NCBI GenBank assembly: GCA_001769655.1
Contig: MEPC01000020.1
Coordinates: 1 to 64,000 of the forward strand
Length of the DNA stretch: 64,000 nt
Direction of reading: 5' to 3'
Source of the DNA: Bacteroidetes bacterium RIFCSPLOWO2_12_FULL_37_12
Lineage (GTDB): Bacteria > Bacteroidota > Bacteroidia > 2-12-FULL-37-12
The notes under the pieces are model-generated. The model ran no database searches and was not told the origin of the DNA. It saw only the letters and a program-made list of their open reading frames with translations. The position numbers and the translations under genes are program-made. Of the stretch, positions 1 through 10,700 are shown piece after piece; position 1 is the stretch's first letter; each line of letters starts with the position of its first letter.

Positions 1-78
1 GGTTTTTGCGTACTTTCATAAAAAAAATTGCTCAAAACAATATAAAGCGTTATAGAGAATTATTAAAACCAAGGACAA

Positions 79-861
79 ATGGACTTTAATCAAGTAAAAT
101 CAGAAAGCCGACAAGGGACAAAAAATATTTTGCAAGTAGTTTTCAAATACTCCAACTTACTTGGACTATTGGGTATTATTGTCGCAATTATATTATTTCT
201 TCTTGCTGACAAAAAGAAAGAACTAACCTTATCCACTGACTCATTTATATCTCTTGTTGACAAGAATAGTTTATCTGGCTCAGGCATAAAAGTTTCTTTT
301 GACAGTGTGCCTGTTGACAATCTTTACAAAGTAAATTGCAGTTTAATTAACTCTGGTAATTCTGCCGTTACTAAAAATGACATTATTGACAATGTAAAGA
401 TTTCATTTGACCCGACAGCAAAACTTTTAAAATATGAAATTGATCAAACTCCAAAGACAATAAGGACGAATGACAAATTTGATAGGAATACAATTTTATT
501 AAACCCCGACCTATTAAATCCCAATGATAAAATTTTCCTTACAATTTATTATACTGTAAGTAAGACAGGTGTTCTTCCAATGACAGAATCAAGAATAGTT
601 GATGGAAAAATTCTTACGATTAATAAATTAAATACTTCAAGTAAAAAACCAAAATTTATAATACCTGTTTCTACTCAACTTGAAAATGCCTTCGTTTGGG
701 TAATGATTATTTGGAATTTTCTTTTTTTTATTCTAGTTGTTTGGGAGACATTCTTTCAAAAAAACAAAAGCACTTTTGCTGTAAATTTAATCGTGCTATT
801 CCTTTTGGGCTCTGGGTTTATTTTGACAATTTTATACTTGTTAGCAAACGAATGGATATAA
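79..861 (+). CDS. hypothetical membrane protein, three predicted TM segments
   Basis: I do not recognise this 260-residue protein. A hydrophobic segment at about residues 26-44 follows a short charged N-terminus. The middle (about 45-200) is a polar, probably beta-rich domain with many Asn, Asp and Lys. Two more hydrophobic segments lie at about 207-226 and 236-256. This suggests a membrane-anchored protein with one soluble domain between TM1 and TM2. The start at 79 follows AAGGACAA, a plausible weak ribosome site. It is very A+T-rich and stands alone, with hairpin sequence behind it and a transposase remnant beyond, so it may be an accessory gene. No function is proposed. Confidence 0.6.
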   Translation: MDFNQVKSESRQGTKNILQVVFKYSNLLGLLGIIVAIILFLLADKKKELTLSTDSFISLVDKNSLSGSGIKVSFDSVPVDNLYKVNCSLINSGNSAVTKNDIIDNVKISFDPTAKLLKYEIDQTPKTIRTNDKFDRNTILLNPDLLNPNDKIFLTIYYTVSKTGVLPMTESRIVDGKILTINKLNTSSKKPKFIIPVSTQLENAFVWVMIIWNFLFFILVVWETFFQKNKSTFAVNLIVLFLLGSGFILTILYLLANEWI

Positions 862-878
862 CTACGCACAACAACTAA

Positions 879-913
879 GGCTTCGTTGCGTCCATAGGAC
901 AAGCAATGAAGCC
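879..913. repeat. imperfect hairpin behind the first gene
   Basis: GGCTTCGTTGC (879-889) pairs with GCAATGAAGCC (903-913) with one G-T mismatch and a 13-base loop. It starts 17 bases after the stop codon. It resembles the long intergenic hairpins that are common in Bacteroidota; the outer flanks no longer pair, so it may be a decayed copy. Confidence 0.5.
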
Positions 914-928
914 ACTGTTGCACTGAAT

Positions 929-952
929 CTGCCTCTGGCGGAAGTTTTTTTT
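929..952 (+). terminator. candidate rho-independent terminator
   Basis: A short stem CTGCC/GGCGG (one G-T pair, 3-base loop) at 929-941 is followed by AAG and a run of eight T. It would end transcription from the gene at 79-861. Confidence 0.45.
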
Positions 953-1200
953 CCCCTTGATTGTTGAGTTTTTTTTCTCTATGGGGTTTTCGTTAAAATG
1001 GTAGAGTGGCTTTGTTGATTTTCTTGCTATTTTTTTTATAAAGGTTCTTTATCTTCATCTTTTCTAAATAATAAATTTCTTTTTTTGATTTACTTTTTGA
1101 ATAGTTCAAAAAATTTTCTCTTTTTTTTCTTTGATGAAAATAGCACCCCCACCCTGCGTATTTGCAGTTTTTTTGGAAATGTAAAAATTAAGATTTTTAT

Positions 1201-1560
1201 TCATGCACTGTTTTTTAGAAATGACACGGGAGGCCCTCGCTTAAAAAATATTTCAATCGTGAGCATCGTGTCTGTTTTGCAATAAGGGCATATACCCGGG
1301 TTAAATTCATTTAATTCTCTGGGTTCTTCCGGTGCTTTTTTAATCAGGGATTGTTCCGGTAACAAAGATTTGATTTGTGGAAGAGTCGTTTTTTTACTTG
1401 TGGCACTGAGAATTCCGTAATGGCGTATCTTCACAAATTTTGAGGGCAGTATGTGCATACAAAACCTTCTTATGAATTCCATACCTTCCACCGTCATTTC
1501 CAGTTTCTGTGCCCCTTTTCGGTAATCTTTGTATCTAAAAGTAACCTTGCCGCCAGCCAC
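1201..1560 (-). pseudogene. IS91-family (IS801/IS1294-like) transposase, C-terminal remnant
   Basis: The 119-residue reading frame matches the C-terminal part of Y2 transposases of the IS91/IS801 type as I know them: a VTFRYKDYR-like stretch, EFIRRF..HILP, a following IRHYGIL and a CPYC pair near the end. The catalytic HUH and tyrosine part is absent. Upstream the frame runs into unrelated sequence with no plausible start, and the apparent start is a GTG inside the domain. This is therefore a 5'-truncated, inactive copy. No terminal repeats were found around it. It marks this end of the window as a former insertion site. Confidence 0.7.
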
Positions 1561-1653
1561 TGTTCCACCAGATTCAGTGAATCTTTTTTTTTAAACCGCT
1601 GAAATTCATCCTTTTCACAGTATAATTAAAATCCATTTTTTTGACGAAAATCA

Positions 1654-1683
1654 TTGTTTTTCAATATATTTTACCTACCTTTC
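1654..1683 (+). promoter_or_regulatory. Bacteroidota-type promoter for the giant adhesin
   Basis: TTG (1654-1656), a 19-base spacer and TACCTTTC (1676-1683) match the TTG / TAnnTTTG promoter of this phylum at all but the last base. It lies 47 bases upstream of the ATG at 1730. Confidence 0.4.
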
Positions 1684-1729
1684 CTTTCTTTTTATCAGAA
1701 AATACCATTCTCACCCTAATTTTCACATC

Positions 1730-4700
1730 ATGAAAAAGCTACTTCTCTCCGTATTTTTTTGTTTATCCTTACTCACAGCAGGATACCAAAAAACGTTTGC
1801 ACAATATTGTACTGCAGAAAACGGTGGACAATGCGATGAAGCCCTGAATGAGATCTCTTTCGCAGGGATTTATAACGTCACAGGATGTAATGATCCTGGT
1901 GGCTATGTTGATTATACAAGTATGTCAGGAACCGTCACTCAGGGAGGCATAAATTATTTTTCTGCTAAGACAACTTTATACTATTCTACCGATGCAGTTG
2001 ATGTCTGGATTGATTGGAACAATAACCAGGATTTTATGGATGCTGGAGAATATTTTACAACAACTGATTCTTCGGGTTCAGGTATTTTTTATGCAAATAT
2101 TTTAGTGCCACTGACAGCAACAGTAGGAAATACGACCATGCGGGTTCGCATACGTTATGGGGGAAATGCTAATGAACCCTGCGGAACTGCGGGCTCCACT
2201 TATGGGGAAGTAGAGGATTATTCCTTAACCATAGTTGCCGCCGCACCTTGTTCTGCCATACCCGCACCCGGTAGTACTTTGTCTTCCAACACCTTTGTGT
2301 GTAACGGTGATTTTTTTACGTTGAGTTTTCAAAATTATCAGGCAGAATCCGGACTAACTTTTCAATGGCAGTCCTCAGCGGATGGTGCAACATGGACCAA
2401 CATAGCCAGTGCCACTTCGCCTGTCCTTGTGACAAATCAATCGAATGATACCTATTACCAATGTATTGTTAATTGCTCCGGCTTTGGATCTGCAACATCA
2501 TCGCCGGTTCTTGTAAGCCAGAATACCAATATTTTAGAATGTTACTGTATCCCGCCTGTCTCCGGTGATAATTGTCAGAACATGTATATTGAAAATGTAG
2601 CGATTGGTTCCATTAATATGGCAAGCGGATGTACCCCCGGAACTACCTATGAGGATTACACTTCTGAAAGCACTTCCATCATTCAGGGATCTACCATTCC
2701 TATTTCACTTTCTTCATTTCAATATGGTATGGCATATTCTCTATGGTTGGATATGAACGATAATGGGGTTTTTGAAACAAATGAAAATTTACTTATTATA
2801 AACAATACATCCGGTTCCTTAATGGTTACAGATAATCTTACAATACCCATTACTTCCACTGTTGGAGCGCACCGCTTGAGAATTAGTGGAGGGTATTTTC
2901 AACAAGGAGTCCCCTCTGATCCCTGCGCACAAATTGGCTATGGAGAAACAGAAGATTATACGCTCACTATATCAGCCGCACCAATGTGTTCCGCTATTCC
3001 ATCTCCCGGAAACACACTCTCTTCCGATTCGTTGGGTTGTTCAAATAAAACTATTATTTTACGACTGCAAAATTATCAGGCAGAAAACGGATTAACGTAT
3101 CAATGGCAAACTTCTTCCGATGGAGCAACATGGACCAATGCAGTCAGTGACACTTCATCCACTATGGTAACAAACCAAATAACGGATACCTATTATCAGT
3201 GCGTTGTTACTTGCGTAGGATTTGTTTCAAGCATTTCTTCTCCACTATTTGTACCTACAGGTGATTTTTCCCAATGCTATTGCACACCCAAAAGCAATGG
3301 TTCTCCCTGTATAACCAATGTTACTGTGGATGCATTGAATAACACCACCGGAGATTGTTCTGTTGGAAATTACAGCAAACAAACCGCTACCACGACCCTG
3401 ATGAAAGAAATGACTTACCCATTAAGTGTCACAACCGATGCCGATGCAATTATTTCAGCATGGATTGACTATAACCACAATGGCGCTTTTGATACCTGGG
3501 AATGGCAACAAGTGACTTTAAATTCTACTCCCGGTGTGCCATCCACTATAAATATTTTACTCCCTGATTCTGCGTTGACAGGAATTACCGGAATGCGTAT
3601 TTACTCAAGAGCATCAGGAGCTCAAAACGGAGCCGGCGATGCTTGCCGTACTAACGGTTCCGGTGAAGCCGAAGATTATTTAATTACAATCATAAATGCT
3701 ATTCCATGCTCAGCAGTACCCTCTCCCGGTAATACATTGGCTTCCGATACATTGATTTGTTCCGGAAAAAACTTTACATTAAGCGTGCAAAATGTACAAA
3801 TGGAAACAGGATTATCTTATCAGTGGCAGTCCTCTACCAATGGCACATCCTGGGCTAATAAAACCGGTGCCACTTCCTCCTCTTTAATTACAAGCCAAAC
3901 AGCAAATAGATATTACCGCTGTAAAGTTACCTGCTCAGGTTTTACTTCCGCTTATTCGACTACGGTTCTTGTAAGTATGAAAAATGTCCTGGAATGTTAT
4001 TGTGATCCCGTCAGTTTTAATCCTTGCTCACCGGCGTATATCAGTAATGTAACCATTGATTCTATAAATGTAACAAGTACCTGTTCTACCGGCTATGAGA
4101 ATAACTCTCTTACTCAAAGCACTTCTATCATGCAGGGTTCTGTAATTCCTGTTTCTTTTTCTTCTTTTGGATATGGATTTAATTATGCGCTCTGGATTGA
4201 TTTGAATGATAATGGAATTTTTGATGCAACTGAACTTTTGCTTACCATAAATAACCCTTCGGAGCTACTTACCATAACTGATAATCTTACCATTCCAATT
4301 ACTGCTCAAGCAGGACCACATCGCTTGAGAATCATGGGGGATTCTTATTGGAATACACCTCCCTCTGATCCCTGCGGTCAATTACAAAATGGAGAAACAG
4401 AAGATTATACCATAAACATTACTGCGGCTCCCACATGCTCTTCGATTCCAAACCCCGGTAACACTCTCACTTCCGATACATCTGTGTGTGCCGGGATAAA
4501 CTTTACATTAACCATTCAAAACACTCCCATTGAAACGGGCTTATCATACCAGTGGAAGACATCTCTGAATGGAACCTCCTGGACAAGTATAAGCGGTGCC
4601 ACTTCGTCTTCATTGGTCACAAGCATTATTACAGCAAGCAAATATTATAGATGCAGAGTGACCTGTTCGGGTTTTGGTTTCACCGAATCAACTCCGGTTC

Positions 4701-7700
4701 TTGTAAACCTGAATACAAATATTTTGGAATGTTATTGTATTCCTCCTGTTGCTGTCGATCCTTGTAACATGTATATTGAATATGTAAACATTGATTCCAT
4801 TATTATGACCAGTACTTGTTCAACCGTTACTACTTATGAAGATTACTCCTCTTCGCAAAGCACTTCGGTTATGCAAGGAGCCACGTTTCCTATTTCACTT
4901 TCTTCAGGAGGTTCTAACGGATTGGCATATACGATTTGGTTAGATATGAATGATGACGGGGTTTTTGATTTCAATGAAATTTTACTTTCTATAACTAACA
5001 ATTCGGGATTACAAACTTTAACCGACACTCTTATTATTCCAATTACCACTCAAGCAGGACCGCATCGTCTGAGGATCATGGGGCAATCTTTTTGGTATGG
5101 AACTCCTACAGATCCCTGCGGTCAATTACAAGGAGGAGAAACCGAAGATTATACATTGACCATTACAGCCGCACCATCGTGTTCCGCAGTTCCATCACCC
5201 GGAAACACTCTGTCCTCCGCTGTATCTGTCTGTGCAGGTATTGACTTTACGTTAAGTATCCAAAATAATCCATTAGAATCCGGCTTGACTTATCAATGGC
5301 AGAGTTCTTCAGATAATGTCAGTTACATTCCTATTGCGGGTGCAACAAATACAACTTATACTACTGCTCAAACAACGGCAACTTATTATCGTTGTGTTGT
5401 CACCTGCACTAACAGCGGATCTTCTGCCAACTCAAATCCTGTTAATGTTTTAATGAATTCAGTAATTAATTGCTACTGCACATCCATGGCAACAACAACT
5501 GGTGACGAAGAAATATTTAATGTCACTGTTGGAACTTTAAATAATACATCGGATTGTTCTACTACCGGCGGTGGCGCTTCCATTTTAAATCAATACTCGG
5601 ATTATACATCTACAGTAACCGCACCTACTCTTATGCAGGGCTTGGCTTTTTCATTTTCTATTGAAATAGGAACTTGTGGTGGAAATTACGCCAGTGGGAC
5701 TGCAATTTTTATTGATTATAATCAAAATGGTGACTTTACAGATGCAGGAGAGCAAGTATATGGAACAGCAATTACAACGGATGGTCCTCATTTCGTAACG
5801 GGTAGTTTTGATATTCCTTTAACAGCAGTAACGGGTAATACACGGATGCGTGTTGTCAACGAAGAAGGTAATCCTGGAACAAGTATTTCACCTTGTTCAA
5901 GCTATGGTTATGGTGAAACCGAAGATTATGTAGTAACAATTATGTCAGCAACACCATGCTCATCAATTCCAACTCCCGGAAACACGCTAACTTCCGCCGT
6001 AACCGTATGTTCGGGCAATAACTTTACATTAAGTTTCCAAAATAATCCAATAGAATCAGGGTTGTCTTTTCAATGGCAATCATCTCCTGATGGTGCGACA
6101 TGGAGTAATATTGATAGTGCCACTTCCTCTACCTTAACAACCAACCAAACATCAAGCACCTATTATCAGTGCATAGTTTCCTGCTCCGGCTTCGGCTCTT
6201 CAGCTTCCGTACCGGTTCTTGTTAATGTAAATACCAATGTGTTAGAATGTTTTTGCGTTCCCCCAACTTCCATAAGCCCATGTCTGTTTACACCCATAAG
6301 TAATGTAACCATTGATTCTATAAATGTAAACAGTACTTGTTCCGGAATTTCCTATCAAGATTACTCTTCTTCTCAAAACACTTCCGTTATGCAAGGTTCT
6401 ACAATACCCATTTCACTTTCTTCAAATGGAACCGGGTCCGCCTATACGATATGGTTGGATTTGAATGATAACGGAATTTTTGAAGCAACTGAAATTTTGC
6501 GTACTATTAATAACGGTTCGGGTGATACAACCATTACCGATAGTATTTCGATTCCCTTAACAGCTTCAAGTGGGATGCATCGTCTGAGAATAAGAGCAGA
6601 TTATTTTGGAAATGGAGCTCCGACGGATCCATGCAATCAATTGCAATATGGAGAAACACAGGATTTTAATTTAACTGTTTTTATTTCATGTTCAGAATTA
6701 AATCTATCTTTAACTTCTATTAATCCCAAATGCAACAGTAGTGTTGATGGTGTAATTAATAGCAATGTTAGTGGAGGAACATCCCCCTATTCCTATAGCT
6801 GGTCTGATTCACAGATTTCTGCTAATATTTCGGGTTTAACAAGCGGAACCTATTCGCTTACAATTACTGATTCCAAAGCATGTATTGATTCAGCAAGTGT
6901 CACTCTAAACGATCCGTTAGCAGTAACTGCAATCCTTTCAGGAACCAATCCAACTTGTAATGGAGCTGTCGATGGTTCCGCTACGGTAACAGCTACGGGT
7001 GGATCCGGTGTCTTTTTTTATTCATGGTTAAGTGGAGATTCTACTGCAAGCATATCCGGAATGATTTCAGGAGCGTATGTGGTTACGGTAACAGATGAAA
7101 ATTCCTGCACTACATCGGGTTCAGTTATTTTATCCGACCCACCTTTATTGACACTTTCTGTTGTTGGTAATAATCCAAGTTGTTATGGTGGAAATGATGG
7201 TGTTGCTACTGCAATAGGAGGTGGTGGAACAGGAGGATATACATATATTTGGAATGAAGGACAAACTACTTCATCCATAAGTGAATTAATTCCAGGGGAA
7301 TACTTTGTAACTTTAACAGATACCAATTCCTGCTCTGTTTCCGGTTCTGTCAATTTAAACAATCCTAAAATCATAACAATAAATATTAGTGGTACGAACC
7401 CATCTTGTAATGGAAGCGCAGATGGTTCTGCGGTTGTCACAGGGATCGGTGGCACCGGCTCTCTCTCTTATTTATGGTCCACTGGAACTACATCCGATTC
7501 GGATTCGGGTTTAACGGCTGGAACATACACAGTGACACTTACAGATGAAAATTCCTGCACCAAATCCATTTCTGTTTCTTTAACAGAGCCAGCAACATTA
7601 ACGTCTTCCATTAGTGGCACTTCCCCCGCTTGTAACGGCGAAACAAGCGGCTCGGCATCCGTAACCGCCTCCGGAGGGTTTGGCTCACTGAGTTATCTAT

Positions 7701-10700
7701 GGAGTAGTGGACAAACTTCACCGGTTGTTACTAATTTATCTATGGGGGATTATACCGTAACGATTACTGACGATAATTCATGCACTCAAACAAATGTAGT
7801 AACCATAAGTCAACCGGGTTTATTATCGGTTACTCTATCCGGTACAAGTCCTTCCTGTAATGGACTTTCAAATGGCACTGCCTCCGCACTTGCCGCCAGT
7901 GGCACAAGTCCTTATTTCTTTAACTGGTCTAATGGGGCATCCATGTCTCTCGCTACTAATTTATCAGCCGGCACATCCTACATTGTTACGGTAACGGATG
8001 TAAATTCATGCACTCAATCTGCATCCATTATACTCTCTGAACCCTCCGCAATTTCTGCTACATTAAACGGGACAGATCCTACCTGTAACAGTTATTCAGA
8101 TGGTTCGGCAACTGCTATTGCTTCCGGGGGTACCGGTGCTTTCTCCTATTCATGGTCTAATTCTACATTAACCGATATTAATACCAACCTTTTAGCAGGT
8201 AATTATACAGTGACTATTACTGATGAAAATTCATGTAAAGAAATAAAGACAATTACATTAAACGAACCTGCCGGCATAGTTATCTCTGCCTCTATTGTGA
8301 ATCCCGCCTGTGTCACTGCAGATGGTGCGGCAAATATCTCATCGGGAGGAATTGCACCTTTTTCTTATAGCTGGTCCAATGGAGTTACCGATTCAATTAA
8401 TTCAACGATAACCGCAGGAACTTATACCGTTACAGTAACCGATGCGAATTCGTGTACAGCGTCCCAATCTGTATATGTAGAGAATATAACGGCTCCGGTA
8501 CTTACTCTCAATGCCTCTTCTCCGGGTTGTAATGGTGGGAATGATGGTGTAATTATAGCTAACTTAGTGGGTGGCACACCTCCATTTGTTTATTTGTGGT
8601 CAAATGGGAAAACGACTGCATTTATTTCGGGCTTAGTTGGGGATATAGAATATCAACTAACGGTAACCGATGCAAACAATTGTTTGGGGATAGCCGGTGT
8701 AATATTAACAAACCCGGATCCGATTTCTCTATCCGTTAGTGGAATAGAACCTTTATGTAATGGAGAAAATTCCGGTTCAGCATCCGCTGTTGCTTCCGGT
8801 GGCACCGGTGCTTTCACCTATTTATGGAGTAATAGCCAATCCACTTCTACTGCCACCGGAATATCATCCGGAACTTATACAATCACAGTGACCGATGGAA
8901 ATTCATGCACACGTTCTTCTTCCATTTTGCTGACAGAACCATCTGCTCTTTCAAGTACGGTTAGTGGCACTTCTCCTGCCTGCAATGCCGGCACAAATGG
9001 TTCTTCCTCTGTGAGTGCAAGCGGGGGGACTCAACCCTACACGTATCTCTGGAGCGGAGGACAAACTTCAGCTATCATAACTGGATTAACAGCCGGTACA
9101 TTTACTGTTACTATTACAGATGCCAATTCATGCACTCAATCCAATTCCATAATCATAACAGAATTTACAGCATTATCCTTAACAGTAAGTGGCACTGATC
9201 CCTTATGCAACGGAAAACCATCCGGCTCAGCAATTGCCACTGCATCCGGAGGAAATGGGACATACTTTTATAATTGGTCTACGGGGGTAACAAATGCTAC
9301 TGCCGCTAACTTATCTGCAGGAGTACTGTATGGAGTAACGGTTACCGATGGAAAATCCTGTACACAATCCAACTCAATTTTATTGAGCGAACCTACGGCA
9401 ATTATCACTTCTACGATTAGTTCGGACCCCGCCTGTTATAATCAATCTACCGGTAATGCCACTGTAAATGCATCCGGTGGAACAGGGGCTTATTCGTATT
9501 TATGGAACGAAGGACAAACAACACAAACAGCAAGCGGATTATCAGCAGGTACTTATTTTGTAACGGTTACGGATGCGAATGTATGTACCGGCACTAATTC
9601 CGTTTCTCTTAATGAACCGGCTATACTGTCTCTGACGGTGAGTGGCACAAATCCAAATTGTAATGGAGGAACCAATGGTAGCGCAACTGCATCTGCAGGA
9701 GGCGGAACATCACCTTACGCTTTCGTCTGGAATTCAGGACAAGTAACGCAAGCCGTAAGCAGTTTGGGTAGTGGTACTTATAAAGTAACTGTCACGGATG
9801 CTAACAGTTGTACAATGTCAGGAAGTGTCACTCTTGCAAGCCCGACTGCTCTTTTTGTAAGTGTCACCGGAACCAACTCAAACTGCAACGGTGGAGCAAA
9901 CGGGACAGCCAATCTCACAGCAAGTGGTGGCACCCCCGTATATGTGTATCTATGGTCAACGGGAGAAACAACTTCTGCGATGTTGGGTTTATCTTCCGGA
10001 AACTATACGGTGACAGTGACCGATGTGAACAATTGTACTATTACCGGAAATGTAACATTAACGGATCCACCGGTGCTCACTTTTTCTGTAACAGGAAATA
10101 ACCCGGGTTGCAACGGAGGAACAAGTGGCACAGCGAACACAACACCGGGCGGAGGAACACCAGGTTATACTTATATCTGGAACGGAGGAGCAACTACTCA
10201 AAATCTTTCCAGCTTATCAGCGGGAACATATACTGCCACTGTCACAGATGCAAAAGGGTGTACTTTATCAGGAAGTGTCACTCTTTCAGACCCAACACTT
10301 GTTACTGCCAGTGTCACAGGAACCAATTTGATTTGTAGCGGAGGAACAAATGGAAGTGCAACGGTAACCGGCGGTGGAGGTACAGGAGTATTTACTTATT
10401 TGTGGTCAAATGCAACAACTACAACCACAATTTCAAATTTAATTGCAGGAACTTATACCGTTACTGTTTTTGATGGAAACAGTTGTACGGCTACGTCAAA
10501 CATAACCCTAACGGCTCCTCCTGCTTTAACAGTAAGTGTCACCGGAACCAATGTAAATTGCAATACCGGTACAAAAGGTACAGTAAGCGCTACTCCCAGC
10601 GGTGGCACATCCGGCTACACGTATAGCTGGTCAACGGGAGAAACATCATCCTCTGTTACAAATTTATCAAATGGTAGTTATACAGTTACTGTCACGGATG

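Noticed and set aside
861-913. Integron attC site behind the first gene
   Set aside because: The simple core boxes RYYYAAC and GTTRRRY are not both present around the hairpin, and no integrase or cassette array is seen.
1085-1285. Small plus-strand frame in the transposase remnant region
   Set aside because: Phe-rich, low-complexity translation of T-runs; no sign of a real gene.
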